Below, piece by piece: positions 26,543 through 37,032 of a stretch of 59,849 nt of DNA. Origin of the DNA: Kineobactrum sediminis (lineage in GTDB: Bacteria > Pseudomonadota > Gammaproteobacteria > Pseudomonadales > Halieaceae). The stretch lies in the NCBI RefSeq assembly GCF_002868715.1, contig NZ_PKLZ01000017.1, positions 1 through 59,849 on the forward strand, given 5' to 3'. Made by a program: the position numbers and the translations under genes. Numbering within the stretch: the stretch's first letter is position 1; the number at the start of each line of letters is the position of its first letter. The notes beneath the pieces were generated by a model. The model saw only the letters and a program-made list of their open reading frames with translations. It was not told the origin of the DNA and did not search any database.

Positions 26543-27342
26543 TGGCCAGCAATGCACCGACTATCCTGCGCCGTATCCTGGCGCGCAAGCTGGAGGAAGT
26601 CACTGCGGGTAAAGCGCAGCAGTCACTGGCTGACCTGGAATCCCGGATCAGTGAACAGAGTGCGCCCCGTGGCTTTGGCGCCGCGATGCAAGCCACTGTG
26701 GCGGCAAGGCAGCCAGCAGTTATTGCCGAGGTGAAGCGCGCCTCCCCCAGCCAGGGCGTTATCCGCGAAAATTTCGAGCCGGCCCAGATAGCGCAGAGCT
26801 ATCAACGCGGCGGTGCCAGCTGTCTGTCAGTATTGACCGATGTAGACTTTTTCCAGGGTGCGGATGCATTTCTGCAACAGGCCCGTGGCGCCTGCACACT
26901 GCCTGTGCTGCGCAAGGATTTCACCATCGATGCCTGGCAGGTAGTGGAGGCGCGCGCGATCGGTGCAGATGCCGTGTTGTTGATTGTCGCGGCGCTTGAG
27001 TCCTCACAATTACAGGAGTTGGCGCATACCGCCGCTGAATACGGTCTGGATGTGCTGGTTGAAGTGCACGACCGCGCCGAGCTTGATCGTGCACTGGAGC
27101 TTGAGACTCCGCTTATTGGCGTTAACAATCGCGATCTACACTCTTTCGAGACGTCCCTCCAAACCACCCTGGGATTATTGCCCTACATGCCGGCAGACCG
27201 GTTGGTGATTACCGAAAGCGGAATCCATATTCCGGCCGATGTGGCGATGATGCGCGATGCCGGTGTCCATAGCTTCCTGGTGGGCGAGACCTTCATGCGC
27301 GCACCCGAACCTGGCGACCGCTTGCGGGAACTGTTTTTCTGA
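26542..27342 (+). CDS. trpC: Indole-3-glycerol-phosphate synthase TrpC
   Basis: TrpC closes the indole ring from CdRP. The TIM barrel carries [15 protein letters not shown] with the catalytic lysine, [62 protein letters not shown] and [11 protein letters not shown]. At 266 residues it is monofunctional, with no TrpF fusion. It is the last gene of trpGDC and converges on the vfr-type regulator, the same neighbourhood as in Pseudomonas. Confidence 0.98.
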   Translation: MASNAPTILRRILARKLEEVTAGKAQQSLADLESRISEQSAPRGFGAAMQATVAARQPAVIAEVKRASPSQGVIRENFEPAQIAQSYQRGGASCLSVLTDVDFFQGADAFLQQARGACTLPVLRKDFTIDAWQVVEARAIGADAVLLIVAALESSQLQELAHTAAEYGLDVLVEVHDRAELDRALELETPLIGVNNRDLHSFETSLQTTLGLLPYMPADRLVITESGIHIPADVAMMRDAGVHSFLVGETFMRAPEPGDRLRELFF

Positions 27343-27368
27343 TGAGGGAGCCGGGGCGGGCGATTCGT

Positions 27369-28013
27369 TCAACGCGTTCCGAAGATCACCATCGTTTTGC
27401 CCGCGACGGCTATCAAGCCGTCCTCCTCCAGGTTTTTTAATACCCGCCCGGCCATTTCCCGTGAGCAGCCGACGATTTTACCCAGTTCCTGACGAGTAAT
27501 TTTTATCTGCATGCCGTCCGGGTGGGTCATTGCATCGGGCTGTTTGCACAGGTCAATCAACGTATGTGCAATGCGGCCTGAAACGTCGACGAATGCCAGG
27601 TCCTTCAGCTTGCTCGTGGTTTTGCGCAGCCGAACACCCATTTGCCTGGAAATGGCAAACAGAATGTCCGGAAACTGGCTCCTGATCTGATGGAAACGGG
27701 CGTAGGAAATCTCTGCAACCTGGCACGGTTCGCGAGCGATGACCATGGCGCTACGCACTTCGTCAGCAGCACCGAACAGGCCCATTTCCCCGAAGAAATC
27801 GCCGGGGTTCAGGTAGCTGACGACCAGCATGTGATCGGCGTCACTTTCGTCCTGCACCATGACCGATACCGAGCCTTCGAGGATCAGGTGCAGAGAGTCG
27901 CTGTCGGCGCCCTCCTGCAGAATGGTTTGTTTGGAGCCGTAACTGCGGCGGGTGCAGTGGCGTAAAAAGCTTTCCACGGTAGGTATGGTATTGGTGATAT
28001 GGGGCTTAAGCAC
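27369..28013 (-). CDS. vfr: CRP-family cAMP-responsive regulator (Vfr-like)
   Basis: A 214-residue transcription factor. The N-terminal cyclic-nucleotide domain has ILQEGADSDSLHLILEGSVSVMV and the cAMP-binding cassette GDFFGEMGLF...VRSAMVIA, equivalent to the GELGLF/RSA motif of Crp. A long helix leads to the C-terminal winged helix with KITRQELGKIVGCSREMAGRVLKNLEEDGLI. Length and position beside trpC match P. aeruginosa Vfr, a global virulence and cAMP regulator. The start is GTG at 28013, seven bases after GGGAGA. Direct cAMP binding is inferred from the motif. Confidence 0.92.
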   Translation of the reverse strand: MLKPHITNTIPTVESFLRHCTRRSYGSKQTILQEGADSDSLHLILEGSVSVMVQDESDADHMLVVSYLNPGDFFGEMGLFGAADEVRSAMVIAREPCQVAEISYARFHQIRSQFPDILFAISRQMGVRLRKTTSKLKDLAFVDVSGRIAHTLIDLCKQPDAMTHPDGMQIKITRQELGKIVGCSREMAGRVLKNLEEDGLIAVAGKTMVIFGTR

Positions 28014-28135
28014 TCAGTGGTCTCCCTTGTGCCCACGGGCATTATTGTTGGCCCATATTACTCCACGGGCAGCATAAGTAAAACGTCCTGTGTTGTGCTA
28101 AGCTCCCGGCCTTTTGTGGTCGCGGGTACAAGGCT

Positions 28136-28561
28136 ATGCAGGCAACGGTAAAGTGGGTTGATGGCGTCATGTTTCTGGGTGAATCCGGTAGTGGCCATAG
28201 TGTGGTGATGGACGGGCCGCCCGAGCAGGGTGGGCGCAATATTGGCCCGAGGCCGATGGAAATGTTGTTGTTGGGCGTTGGCGGTTGTTCCTCTTTCGAT
28301 GTCATGGGTATGCTGCAGAAATCCCGTCAACAGGTAGTGGATTGTCGCGTCGAGCTCACAGCCGAGCGTGCCGAGGCAGTGCCTGCGGTGTTTGCCGCCA
28401 TACACATGCATTTTGTGGTGACCGGTGTTGAGCTGAAGGAAAAACAGGTGGCGCGTGCTGTGGAGTTATCCGCAGAGAAATACTGTTCGGCTTCAATCAT
28501 GCTGGATGCCGCGGGCGTCGCCATGAGCCACAGCTTCGAACTGGTCGAATTTAACCCCTGA
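28136..28561 (+). CDS. OsmC/Ohr-family thiol peroxidase-like protein
   Basis: A 141-residue OsmC-fold protein. The two family cysteines are in VGGCSSFDVM and EKYCSASIML, with the remainder a compact alpha/beta dimer-type sequence. Proven OsmC and Ohr proteins reduce organic hydroperoxides; this subgroup (the YhfA-like proteins beside crp/vfr) has no firmly assigned substrate. The gene is divergent from the vfr-type regulator across 122 bp, an arrangement kept in many gammaproteobacteria. It could be regulated from the shared region, but I could not identify a clear CRP site. Confidence 0.9.
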   Translation: MQATVKWVDGVMFLGESGSGHSVVMDGPPEQGGRNIGPRPMEMLLLGVGGCSSFDVMGMLQKSRQQVVDCRVELTAERAEAVPAVFAAIHMHFVVTGVELKEKQVARAVELSAEKYCSASIMLDAAGVAMSHSFELVEFNP

Positions 28562-28626
28562 GTATGGGCTAACCGCTTGCCCCGGGCCGGCACTCCAGGC
28601 TTTGGCCGCGGGCACGGGAGTCGGTT

Positions 28627-29271
28627 TCAAATATAGTAGCTGCTGCGGGTCATCAGTTGTGACAGCAGGCTCATGGCCTCTTTTACGGGTGCCGGAAAAT
28701 CGGCGCCGCCCGCTGCCAGGGCGTTTTCGCCATGGCGCTCTTCGTCTTCCAGCATTTGCTGCAGGATAAGCTGTGATTTGCGATCATCAAGGGGCAGGTC
28801 ACGCAGGTGTTCGCGCAAATGTCGGCACACTCTTTCTTCCGTCGCGGCGACGAAGCCAAGGCTCCATTTGTCGCCAATCGCGCCTGCGGTGGCACCGAGT
28901 AGAAACGAGATGCCATACCAGGCAGGGTTAAGATGGCTGGGCCTGCTGTTCAGCTCCCGCAGTCGTTCCGCACACCAGGCGAGGTGATCTTCCTCTTCCC
29001 TCGCTGCTTCGCGCATCTCCTCCCGGACCTGTGGCAACTTCGCGGTAAGCGCCTGGCCCTGGTAAAGGGCCTGGGCGCAGACTTCCCCGGTATGGTTCAC
29101 CCGCATCAGCCCGGCCACATGATCGCGCTGGGCCGTGTCCAGATTGCCTTCGCGATGGCCGTTGGCCGGTGACTTTCGGGTAGAGGGCTGGCGGTTATTG
29201 CCGAGGGTGCGCAGTACGGTATCCGCCTCGCCAAGCAGGCGGTCGAACAGGGTAAGCTGTCTGTTGCTCAT
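28627..29271 (-). CDS. coq7: Demethoxyubiquinone hydroxylase Coq7
   Basis: Coq7 is the di-iron enzyme that hydroxylates demethoxyubiquinone, the penultimate step of ubiquinone synthesis, replacing UbiF in many proteobacteria. The carboxylate and histidine ligands are in [35 protein letters not shown] and [13 protein letters not shown]. From ATG 29271 it is 214 residues, the usual bacterial length. An in-frame start at 29331 has no support. The Pseudomonas neighbour speD is absent between osmC and coq7. Confidence 0.95.
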   Translation of the reverse strand: MSNRQLTLFDRLLGEADTVLRTLGNNRQPSTRKSPANGHREGNLDTAQRDHVAGLMRVNHTGEVCAQALYQGQALTAKLPQVREEMREAAREEEDHLAWCAERLRELNSRPSHLNPAWYGISFLLGATAGAIGDKWSLGFVAATEERVCRHLREHLRDLPLDDRKSQLILQQMLEDEERHGENALAAGGADFPAPVKEAMSLLSQLMTRSSYYI

Positions 29272-29299
29272 GGCAGTAGTGCTCACGGGAAGTGTAGGC

Positions 29300-30583
29300 T
29301 TAACTATAGCGCGCCATGGCTCGCCAACCAATGTCCCGACGTAAAGTCATGCCTTCCCAGCTGATCAGTTCTGTGGCGCGGTAGCACGTGTCCCGGGCGC
29401 TGGTGATATCGTCACCAAGGGCGGTAACGCACAGGACCCGGCCACCGTTGGTCACGATGTCATCTCCGGCCACCGCGGTGCCCCCGTGAAATACCTTGAC
29501 GTTATCAGGCTGTGGCGAGGCGAGGCCCCGAATGGGTGTGCCCCTGGCGAAGTCGCCGGGATAGCCCCCCGCGGCCAATACAACGCCGATTGCGCAGCGG
29601 GAATCCCACTCGGCACTGACAGTATTGAGGGTGCCATCGAGTGCGTGACTGCACAGTGTCACCAGATCGGACCGCAGGCGCATCAGTACGGGCTGGGTTT
29701 CGGGATCGCCAAAGCGGCAATTGTATTCGATGACTTTGGCTTCACCGCTGGCGTTGATCATCAACCCGGCATAGAGAAAGCCGGTATAGGGGTTGCCCTC
29801 GGCAGCCATGCCGCGCACCGTGGGCAGGATGACCTCATCCATCACCCGCTGGTAGACCGTTTCGGTTACCACTGGCGCCGGGGAATAGGCGCCCATGCCG
29901 CCGGTATTGGGCCCGGTGTCACCTTCTCCGATACGCTTGTGGTCCTGGCTGGTGGCCATGGGCAGTACATGTTCACCGTCAACCATGACGATAAAGCTGG
30001 CCTCTTCACCTTCCAGAAACTCTTCGATCACCACCCGGCAACCGGCCTCACCGAAGGCGTTGCCCGAGAGCATATCGACAATCGCGGCCTCGGCCTCTGC
30101 CAGGGTCTCCGCCACGATCACGCCTTTGCCCGCGGCCAGGCCATCGGCCTTGATCACGATCGGCGCCCCCTGTGCGCGCACGTAGGCCAGTGCCGGTTCG
30201 AGGTCGGTAAAGTTGGCGTAGGCGGCGGTCGGTATGTGGTGCCGTGCAAGGAAGTCCTTGGTGAAGGCTTTGGAGCCCTCCAGTTGAGCTGCGCCCTTGC
30301 CCGGGCCAAAGCAACGCAATCCGCGCGCGCTGAAGTAGTCGACAATACCGTTTACCAATGGCGCCTCCGGGCCGACAATCGTCAATGCCACACTCTCCCG
30401 TTCGGCGAAATCCGCCAGACCGGCAAAATCCATAATGTCGAGAGCCAGGTTTTGAACCCCCGGCTCGGTGGCCGTACCGGCATTGCCCGGCGCCACGTAA
30501 ACCTGCTCAACGGTGTTTTCGCCGGCTGCTTTCCACGCCAGGGCATGCTCGCGCCCACCGCTGCCGATAATCAGAACTTTCAT
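29300..30583 (-). CDS. purD: Phosphoribosylamine-glycine ligase PurD (GARS)
   Basis: PurD joins glycine to phosphoribosylamine, the second step of purine synthesis. The family start [18 protein letters not shown] is followed by the ATP-grasp region with [50 protein letters not shown] and [13 protein letters not shown] use ATG 30583, where the conserved MKVL begins; a TTG at 30592 would add three residues. The length is 427 against 429 in E. coli. It follows purH with a short gap as in most gammaproteobacteria. Confidence 0.98.
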   Translation of the reverse strand: MKVLIIGSGGREHALAWKAAGENTVEQVYVAPGNAGTATEPGVQNLALDIMDFAGLADFAERESVALTIVGPEAPLVNGIVDYFSARGLRCFGPGKGAAQLEGSKAFTKDFLARHHIPTAAYANFTDLEPALAYVRAQGAPIVIKADGLAAGKGVIVAETLAEAEAAIVDMLSGNAFGEAGCRVVIEEFLEGEEASFIVMVDGEHVLPMATSQDHKRIGEGDTGPNTGGMGAYSPAPVVTETVYQRVMDEVILPTVRGMAAEGNPYTGFLYAGLMINASGEAKVIEYNCRFGDPETQPVLMRLRSDLVTLCSHALDGTLNTVSAEWDSRCAIGVVLAAGGYPGDFARGTPIRGLASPQPDNVKVFHGGTAVAGDDIVTNGGRVLCVTALGDDITSARDTCYRATELISWEGMTLRRDIGWRAMARYS

Positions 30584-30609
30584 CGCTTTCAATGCCCTTG
30601 GGGAAGTAA

Positions 30610-32184
30610 TCAGTGACGGAAGTGGCGCATGCCGGTAAAGACCATCGCCATACCGTGTTCGTCGGCGGCGGCAATAACCTCTTCATCACGGATGGAGCCG
30701 CCCGGCTGGATGACCGCAGCAATGCCGGCGGCCCCGGCGCTGTCGATACCGTCCCGGAACGGGAAGAATGCATCTGACGCCATCACCGAGCCGCGAACGG
30801 CCAGACCCGCATGTTCGGCCTTGATGGCGGCAATACGGGCGGAATTGATACGGCTCATCTGGCCGGCGCCCACCCCGACTGTCTGGCCGTTGGCGGCGTA
30901 GACAATGGCATTGGATTTAACGAACTTGGCCACCTTCCAGGCAAACATCAGGTCATGCATCTGCTGTTCACTCGGCGGGATTTTACTGACAATCCTGAGG
31001 TCATCGCGATTGATCATGCCCAGATCCCGGTCCTGTACCAGCAAGCCGCCGTTGACGCGCTTGTAGTCCAGCGCCGGGATACTCTGCGCCCACTGGCCAC
31101 AGGTGAGCAGGCGTACGTTCTTCTTCCCTGCCACCGCCGCCTGGGCCTCCGCACTCACAGCGGGGGCAATAATGACTTCAACAAACTGCTGCTCGACGAT
31201 CGCCCGCGCGGTAGCGGCATCCAGCTCCCGGTTAAAGGCGATAATGCCACCGAAGGCAGATTCACTATCGGTGGCAAACGCTAGCTGGTAGGCCTCGAGC
31301 AGGGTGCCGGCCACCGCCACCCCGCAGGGATTGGCGTGCTTGACGATCACGCACGCAGGCTCGGCAAAGCTTTTCACGCATTCCAGTGCCGCATCGGTAT
31401 CGGCGACATTATTGTAGGAGAGTTCCTTCCCCTGCAGCTGTTGCGCCGTGGCGATCCCTCTTTCGGCGGGCGCCGCTTCCCTGTAAAAGGCGGCCTGCTG
31501 GTGGGGGTTTTCACCGTAGCGCATGTCCTGGACCTTGTGGAACTGGGTATTGAAAGTGCGTGGAAAAGCCTCTGATCCGCCCCCTACCAGCTTGCCGAAG
31601 TGATTGGCGATAGCGCCATCATACGCGGCGGTGTGCTCGTAGGCCCTGATGGCGAGATCAAAGCGGGTGGCCAGGCTGGTGGCGCCATCATTGGCCTGCA
31701 TTTCCCTGATAACGGCCTCATAGTCACCGCTGTTGACCACGATGTTGACGAAACGGTGATTCTTTGCCGCAGCGCGCACCATGGTTGGTCCGCCGATATC
31801 AATGTTTTCCACTGCGTCCTCAAGGCTGCAGCCCGGCTGGGCTACAGTGGCCTCGAAAGGGTAGAGATTGACTACGACCATGTCGATGGGATCGATTCCG
31901 TGCTCTGCCATGACGGCGTCGTCCTGTCCGCGACGGGCGAGAATGCCGCCGTGCACTTTAGGATGCAGGGTCTTTACCCGGCCATCCATCATCTCCGGGA
32001 AGCCGGTGTAGTCGGCCACCTCGGTGACTTCCAGGCCCTGCTCCTGCAGCAGGCGATAGGTGCCACCTGTTGAGAGCAGCGCCACACCAAGTGCGCGCAA
32101 GGCGGTGGCAAATTCCACGATGCCGGTTTTATCGGACACGCTGATCAATGCGCGTTTAACGGGGATGAACTGGGAATTGCTCAT
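30610..32184 (-). CDS. purH: Bifunctional AICAR transformylase / IMP cyclohydrolase PurH
   Basis: PurH catalyses the last two steps to IMP. The N-terminal MGS-like IMP cyclohydrolase domain (about 1-190) shows [22 protein letters not shown] and [12 protein letters not shown]. The C-terminal transformylase carries the catalytic [10 protein letters not shown] and [15 protein letters not shown], then [12 protein letters not shown] and [11 protein letters not shown]. The 524 residues are the normal length. It is downstream of fis and upstream of purD. Confidence 0.99.
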   Translation of the reverse strand: MSNSQFIPVKRALISVSDKTGIVEFATALRALGVALLSTGGTYRLLQEQGLEVTEVADYTGFPEMMDGRVKTLHPKVHGGILARRGQDDAVMAEHGIDPIDMVVVNLYPFEATVAQPGCSLEDAVENIDIGGPTMVRAAAKNHRFVNIVVNSGDYEAVIREMQANDGATSLATRFDLAIRAYEHTAAYDGAIANHFGKLVGGGSEAFPRTFNTQFHKVQDMRYGENPHQQAAFYREAAPAERGIATAQQLQGKELSYNNVADTDAALECVKSFAEPACVIVKHANPCGVAVAGTLLEAYQLAFATDSESAFGGIIAFNRELDAATARAIVEQQFVEVIIAPAVSAEAQAAVAGKKNVRLLTCGQWAQSIPALDYKRVNGGLLVQDRDLGMINRDDLRIVSKIPPSEQQMHDLMFAWKVAKFVKSNAIVYAANGQTVGVGAGQMSRINSARIAAIKAEHAGLAVRGSVMASDAFFPFRDGIDSAGAAGIAAVIQPGGSIRDEEVIAAADEHGMAMVFTGMRHFRH

Positions 32185-32201
32185 GGTATGGGGGTTGCCT
32201 G

Positions 32202-32519
32202 TCAGCTTTTGTCGGAGAGTAAGTTGTACTGCTTGAGCTTTTTGCGCAGGGTGCCGCGGTTGAGGCCCAGCATATGCGAGGCCCGGGTTTGGTTGTTGCG
32301 AGTGTAGGCCATCACCTCACGCATCAACGGCGCCTCGATTTCAGTCAGCACCAGTTGATAAAAGTCGGTGGTCAATTGGCCGTCGAGCTCCGTCAGATAG
32401 GTGCGAACCGCTCGGGTCACCGCGTCGTGCAGGTGACTACCTTCAGCGGGGACCGTGTTGGTAATCGTATCAAGGGCGCCAGCCATTGCCTCGGCGGCCG
32501 TCTCTTTCGCCTGGGTCAT
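32202..32519 (-). CDS. fis: DNA-binding nucleoid protein Fis
   Basis: Fis bends DNA, activates rRNA promoters and organises the nucleoid. The 105-residue protein ends in the signature helix-turn-helix [21 protein letters not shown]. The preceding helical dimer domain ([22 protein letters not shown]) is intact, and the N-terminus is slightly longer than E. coli Fis (98). The start overlaps the dusB stop as ATGA, the ancestral dusB-fis operon. Fis made here may act on the rRNA-type promoter at the end of the window. Confidence 0.97.
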   Translation of the reverse strand: MTQAKETAAEAMAGALDTITNTVPAEGSHLHDAVTRAVRTYLTELDGQLTTDFYQLVLTEIEAPLMREVMAYTRNNQTRASHMLGLNRGTLRKKLKQYNLLSDKS

Positions 32520-33502
32520 GCTGCTAATTCCTCTGCGCCATAGCGCCCGAAAAGTTGCTCTATCATTCTCAATTGTGAGGCACTGCAGTCAAGTTTGTTG
32601 AAGGCCGAACGGCAGTCTGAAAGTGACGGATGATATTGCAGGTACCAGCCGACATGCTTGCGTGCAATGCGCAGTCCGATAAAGTCCCCGTAGAAGTCGT
32701 GCAGCGCGGCAACATGCCTGCTTAACAGTGCCAGTTGGTTCTCTATGGTGGGAGGCAGTGGGGTGACGCCCGTGGCCAGGCGGGCTGCGATCTGCCCGCA
32801 CAACCAGGGCCTTCCCTGTGCTGCACGCCCCACCATGATGCCGGCGGCGCCTGTGTAAGCGAGTACCGACTGGGCTTTTTCTGCGCTGTCGATATCACCA
32901 TTGGCGAACACGGGGAAATCGGTGGCGTTAACGATTGCGGCAATGGTGTCGTATTCCACCTCGCCCCGGAAGGCGCAGGCGCGGGTACGGCCGTGTACGG
33001 CAAGAGCGGCGATACCGGCGTCCTCTGCAATGCGTGCGATTGTGACGCCGTTGCGTGCGCCCGGCGTGGAGCCGGTTCGGATCTTCAGGGTAACCGGCAC
33101 TGACACGGCGTCAACAACGGCTTCGAGGATCGCGCGAACCAGTGGTTCATCTGCCAGCAACGCCGACCCGGCCGCCTTGCGGCACACTTTTTTGGCAGGA
33201 CAGCCCATATTGATATCGATAATCTGTGCACCCATGGCGACATTGTAGCGGGCCGCGGCGGCCATCTGTGCGGGATCGTTACCTGCGATCTGCACCGACC
33301 GGGGACGGGTTTCTTCATCATGGCGTATGCGCAGTCGGGTTTTTTCGGTGTCCCGGAGACTGGGGTTGCTGTTGACCATTTCCGATACCGCGATTCCGGC
33401 ACCCAGTTGCGCGCAAAGCCTGCGAAACGGCAAGTCGGTGACACCCGCCATGGGCGCGAGTGCCACGGGGTTGGAGAGTGTGTAGGGTCCTATTTGCAGC
33501 AT
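32516..33502 (-). CDS. dusB: tRNA-dihydrouridine synthase DusB
   Basis: DusB reduces uridine 17 of tRNA using FMN and NADPH. The flavin-binding barrel starts LQIGPYTLSNPVALAPMAGVTD. The catalytic cysteine is in INMGCPAKKVCRKAAGSALL, followed by VTLKIRTG, LAVHGRTR, FANGDIDS and GIMVGRAAQGRPWL. I start at ATG 33502, seven bases after GGAG, giving 328 residues; the frame is open further upstream but unconserved. It is upstream of and overlapping fis. The 100-bp gap to prmA holds no further gene. Confidence 0.97.
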   Translation of the reverse strand: MLQIGPYTLSNPVALAPMAGVTDLPFRRLCAQLGAGIAVSEMVNSNPSLRDTEKTRLRIRHDEETRPRSVQIAGNDPAQMAAAARYNVAMGAQIIDINMGCPAKKVCRKAAGSALLADEPLVRAILEAVVDAVSVPVTLKIRTGSTPGARNGVTIARIAEDAGIAALAVHGRTRACAFRGEVEYDTIAAIVNATDFPVFANGDIDSAEKAQSVLAYTGAAGIMVGRAAQGRPWLCGQIAARLATGVTPLPPTIENQLALLSRHVAALHDFYGDFIGLRIARKHVGWYLQYHPSLSDCRSAFNKLDCSASQLRMIEQLFGRYGAEELAA

Positions 33503-33602
33503 CAAGAGCTCCGGGCGCCCGCTCAAAAAGGTTGGCCATGATACTCGACCCGCAGGGCTGGTTAAAGCGGCCCTGGCTAAAAAATCACCACAATCGAAGC
33601 GA

Positions 33603-34496
33603 TTAAGCTTCCGGCAGGCGACCCCGGAGACAGACCCAGCCCTCGCGCTCACCGGCCACGGTCAGCACAATTCGGCTGCTGTAGTGTTTGCACAACGCCG
33701 CCGCCTGCGTGTTCAACAGACCGGACAACAACAGAGTGCCGCCGGGCCGGAGCAGGCCAAGCAGGGTGGGGGAAAGGTCCAGCAGGGGGCCGGCCAGGAT
33801 GTTGGCTACCACTACGTCAGCCTGCCCTCGCCAGGTCTCTATCAGCTCTTCGTTGGGGGCCGCAATGGCCAGTGCATCTTCGGGAATGTGGTTGCGCGTG
33901 CAGTTTTCCCGGCTCGCTGCCAGTGCCTGGGGATCGTTATCCACGCCCAGGGCTACGGTGGCGCCGAGCTTGAGGGCGGCAGCGGCGAGAATGCCCGAAC
34001 CGCAACCATAATCGACTACTTTGCAGCCGCTAAGCTCAAGGCTGTCCAGCTCGGTCAGGCACAGTGCTGTAGTCGGGTGGGTACCGGTGCCGAATGCCAG
34101 GCCCGGGTCCAGGAGCAGGTTGGTCGCGCCGGGATCGGGCGGCTCCAGCCAGCTTGGGCATACCCACAGGCGGCGGCCAAAGCGCATGGGCTGATAGTGT
34201 TTGATCCACTCTCGCTCCCAGTCCTTGTCCTCGAGTATCTCGATACGCTGGTTACAGTCTTCTCGCAGGGTCTCGGGAAAATGGCCCAGAACCGCCTGCA
34301 TATCGGTATCCGCGGGATACAGTCCGGTAAGCCGGGTCTGGCGCCATAACGGTGTTTCACCCACGCCGGGTTCAAGCACGGGCTGGTCGGCGTTGTCCTC
34401 CATTGTCACTGCTACGGCGCCGGCCTCAAGCATGTGCTGTTCCAGCATGGCGGCCTGTTCCGGATCAGTATCCAGGCGTAACTGGAGCCAGCTCAT
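33603..34496 (-). CDS. prmA: Ribosomal protein L11 methyltransferase PrmA
   Basis: PrmA trimethylates ribosomal protein L11. The N-terminal L11-recognition domain ([20 protein letters not shown]) joins by a linker ([16 protein letters not shown]) to a SAM domain with [43 protein letters not shown] and [10 protein letters not shown]. At 297 residues it matches E. coli (293). The ATG overlaps the accC stop by four bases. The accC-prmA pairing is standard in Pseudomonas-type genomes. Confidence 0.98.
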   Translation of the reverse strand: MSWLQLRLDTDPEQAAMLEQHMLEAGAVAVTMEDNADQPVLEPGVGETPLWRQTRLTGLYPADTDMQAVLGHFPETLREDCNQRIEILEDKDWEREWIKHYQPMRFGRRLWVCPSWLEPPDPGATNLLLDPGLAFGTGTHPTTALCLTELDSLELSGCKVVDYGCGSGILAAAALKLGATVALGVDNDPQALAASRENCTRNHIPEDALAIAAPNEELIETWRGQADVVVANILAGPLLDLSPTLLGLLRPGGTLLLSGLLNTQAAALCKHYSSRIVLTVAGEREGWVCLRGRLPEA

Positions 34497-35857
34497 CGGC
34501 TCATCTGGCTCCAGTCTTCCAGTTTACTTTCAAGGTAGTGAATACTTACACCGCCGGCCTGGAATGAGCCGTCCCGCACCAGGTCCCGGTGCAGGGCCGT
34601 ATTGGTGCGTATGCCTTCGATCACCAGTTCATCGAGGGCCTGGCGCATCCTGGCCAGGGCGCCCTCCCGGGTTTCACCGTAGCTGATGATTTTGGCGACC
34701 AGGGAATCGTAAAATGGCGGCACGGTATAGCCGTCATACAGGTGTGAGTCCACTCGTATACCGGGGCCACCGGGGGCATGGAATGTTGTGACCTTGCCTG
34801 GTGAAGGCATGAAAGTCTGGTGATCCTCTGCGTTGATGCGGCACTCAAAGGCATGACCGCGGAACTTTACCTGTTCCTGGGTAAAGGACAGCGGCAGGCC
34901 ACTGGCGATGCGTAGTTGCTCGCGAACAATATCGATGCCGGTGATCATTTCAGTCACCGGGTGTTCCACCTGTACCCGCGTATTCATTTCGATAAAGTAA
35001 AAACCACCGTCTTCGTACAGAAATTCAAAGGTGCCGGCACCGCGGTAGCCGATGTCGATACAGGCATTAACGCATGCCTCCGCCACCTGTGCCCTGAGAT
35101 GCTCGTCGACACCCGGCGCCGGAGCCTCTTCCAGTACTTTCTGATGTCTGCGCTGCAAAGAGCAGTCGCGGTCGCCGAGGTGAATCGCATTGCCCTGGCC
35201 ATCGGCAATTATCTGTACTTCGACATGGCGGGGTTTCTGCAGGAATTTCTCCAGATACACCACGCCTGAACCGAACGCTGCGGCCGCTTCCGTTTGGGTA
35301 AGTTGTACTGAGTTCAGCAATGCGGCCTCATTGTGAACAACCCGCATGCCGCGACCGCCACCACCTGCCGCGGCCTTGACGATAACCGGGTAGCCAATGC
35401 GCCGTGCCACGGCAAGTGTCAGCTCATCATTGTCGGTCAGTGGACCGTCAGAGCCCGGCACTGTGGGGACTCCGGCTTTTTTCATGGCGTCGATGGCGGA
35501 TACTTTGTCGCCCATCAGCCGTATCGTATCCGCTTTGGGGCCGATAAAAATAAAGCCGCTTTTTTCAACCTGCTCGGCGAAATCGGCGTTTTCTGCCAAA
35601 AACCCATAACCGGGATGGATGGCTGTGGCATTGGTAACCTCGGCGGCACTGATAATGGCGGGGACGTTGAGATAGCTTGCGGTGGAGGAGGCGGGGCCGA
35701 TGCACACCGCCTCGTCCGCCAGGCGTACGTGCATCAATTCGCGATCAGCCATGGAGTGGACCGCTACGGTACTGATATCCATTTCCTTGCAGGCCCGCAG
35801 TATGCGCAGGGCGATCTCACCGCGGTTGGCGATGAGTACCTTTTCCAGCTTGGCCAT
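34493..35857 (-). CDS. accC: Acetyl-CoA carboxylase biotin carboxylase subunit AccC
   Basis: AccC carboxylates the biotin on AccB using bicarbonate and ATP. The protein starts [18 protein letters not shown] and contains the ATP-grasp glycine loop [14 protein letters not shown], then [52 protein letters not shown] and [14 protein letters not shown]. The 454 residues equal E. coli AccC (449). It lies 41 bases after accB in the aroQ-accB-accC-prmA run. Confidence 0.99.
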   Translation of the reverse strand: MAKLEKVLIANRGEIALRILRACKEMDISTVAVHSMADRELMHVRLADEAVCIGPASSTASYLNVPAIISAAEVTNATAIHPGYGFLAENADFAEQVEKSGFIFIGPKADTIRLMGDKVSAIDAMKKAGVPTVPGSDGPLTDNDELTLAVARRIGYPVIVKAAAGGGGRGMRVVHNEAALLNSVQLTQTEAAAAFGSGVVYLEKFLQKPRHVEVQIIADGQGNAIHLGDRDCSLQRRHQKVLEEAPAPGVDEHLRAQVAEACVNACIDIGYRGAGTFEFLYEDGGFYFIEMNTRVQVEHPVTEMITGIDIVREQLRIASGLPLSFTQEQVKFRGHAFECRINAEDHQTFMPSPGKVTTFHAPGGPGIRVDSHLYDGYTVPPFYDSLVAKIISYGETREGALARMRQALDELVIEGIRTNTALHRDLVRDGSFQAGGVSIHYLESKLEDWSQMSR

Positions 35858-35898
35858 GTTGTATTCCTCTGCTTGCGACGCTGGGCGCCAGGGGGCTT

Positions 35899-36351
35899 TC
35901 AGACGATTGAGAAGAGAGGCTGGTCAAATTCTACCGGCTCACCGTTTTCGACCAGGATGGCCTCTATGGTGCCGGCCTTATCGGCCTCGATCTGGTTCAT
36001 CATCTTCATGGCTTCAATAATGCAGAGAACATCTCCAACTTTTACCGACTGGCCCACTTCTACGAAATGGCTGGAGGTTGGCGAGGGCGATCGGTAAAAG
36101 GTACCGACCATCGGCGAGGTGATCACCTTGCCGGGATCTGTGGGGACCGGCGCTGCCGGCTCTGCGACGGGCGCGGCCGGCACTGGCGCCGGGGCAGCAG
36201 CTGCGGCCGGCGGGTGTGCATAGGCGGCCATGATCGGCTGCGCGCTGTTACGACTGATGCGCACCGACTCCTCGCCCTCTTTTATTTCTATCTCATCGAT
36301 ATTGGACTCTTCCAGTAATTCGATCAGCTTTTTGACTTTGCGAATGTCCAT
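35899..36351 (-). CDS. accB: Acetyl-CoA carboxylase biotin carboxyl carrier protein AccB
   Basis: AccB carries the carboxylated biotin between AccC and AccAD. It has the N-terminal [21 protein letters not shown] helix region, a flexible Ala/Pro-rich linker (about 45-70), and a C-terminal biotinyl domain. That domain has [13 protein letters not shown], the thumb-like loop, and the biotinylated Lys116 in [11 protein letters not shown]. Length 150 is normal. It is transcribed after aroQ with a 23-base gap. Confidence 0.99.
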   Translation of the reverse strand: MDIRKVKKLIELLEESNIDEIEIKEGEESVRISRNSAQPIMAAYAHPPAAAAAPAPVPAAPVAEPAAPVPTDPGKVITSPMVGTFYRSPSPTSSHFVEVGQSVKVGDVLCIIEAMKMMNQIEADKAGTIEAILVENGEPVEFDQPLFSIV

Positions 36352-36374
36352 AACGGGTTCTCTCAGGGTTGCAA

Positions 36375-36818
36375 TTATGACTGTTCAAGATTGTGCAGGG
36401 CTGCCTGCAGGCCCAGCTCATAGCCGTGGGCTCCGAGGCCGCAGATAACACCGCGTGCCAGGTCGGAAAACCAGGACTTTTGCCGGAAGGGTTCACGGGC
36501 ATGAATATTGGACAGGTGGATTTCAATGAAAGGAATAGCCACCGCTGCCAGGGCATCTCGTAACGCGATACTGGTGTGGGTAAATCCGGCAGGATTGATC
36601 AGGATAAAGTTGACTCCCTCAAGACGGGCATCGTGGACCCGATCAATCAGCTCATACTCGGCATTGCTCTGCATGGTCAGCAGGTGGTGGCCGCGCCCGG
36701 TGGCGATAGCGGTCAAGTTGCTGTTGATATCTGCCAGAGTCGTATTGCCATAAACCGCGGGCTCGCGCTCCCCGAGTAAATTGAGATTGGGGCCGTGCAA
36801 AACCAGAATGGTAGCCAT
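36375..36818 (-). CDS. aroQ: 3-dehydroquinate dehydratase, type II
   Basis: AroQ dehydrates 3-dehydroquinate in the shikimate pathway. The flavodoxin-like fold starts [16 protein letters not shown] with the conserved Asn. The catalytic tyrosine region is [11 protein letters not shown], followed by [43 protein letters not shown] and a late [15 protein letters not shown]. At 147 residues it is a typical dodecameric type II enzyme. A GGGGGGAAT ribosome-binding site precedes the ATG. It heads the accB-accC-prmA run. Confidence 0.98.
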   Translation of the reverse strand: MATILVLHGPNLNLLGEREPAVYGNTTLADINSNLTAIATGRGHHLLTMQSNAEYELIDRVHDARLEGVNFILINPAGFTHTSIALRDALAAVAIPFIEIHLSNIHAREPFRQKSWFSDLARGVICGLGAHGYELGLQAALHNLEQS

Positions 36819-37032
36819 ATTCCCCCCGGAGGCCGTGGTCAGAAACTAGTGTCGTGGATTCTCGCGTAAAAGCGAGATTGTGTCCATTATTATCATTATT
36901 GTCGGGAAATAGCGGCAGTTACCCGCTTTTTACCCGAATTTATTCATTTTCAGGATAATGTCGCCATCTGCAGGCATTTCGCAGCCCGATTTTTTTATAA
37001 TGGCGAACTTATAGACTAACGTCTGCGAAATT
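36819..37032. other. AT-rich intergenic region upstream of aroQ-accB-accC
   Basis: This 214-bp gap is clearly AT-richer than its surroundings. It contains an imperfect 9-bp tandem repeat (ATTATTATC/ATTATTGTC, 36886-36903), a CTCGC-GTAAAA-GCGAG hairpin (36861-36876), and a TATAAT hexamer on the plus strand (36996-37001) that faces the end of dsbD. The aroQ promoter should be here, but I could not fix a -35/-10 pair on the minus strand. Confidence 0.5.

Noticed and set aside
29486-30616. A 376-codon open frame antisense to purD
   Set aside because: Its product is a His/Gly-rich sequence with no recognisable domain, and purD on the other strand is complete and conserved.
36886-36903. Tandem 9-bp repeat ATTATTATC/ATTATTGTC as a regulatory array
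   Set aside because: There are only two copies with one mismatch in AT-rich sequence; this is too little to claim an operator.
36996-37001. TATAAT hexamer on the plus strand
   Set aside because: It has no -35 partner at 16-18 bases and faces only the 3' end of dsbD, so it is probably chance in an AT-rich gap.
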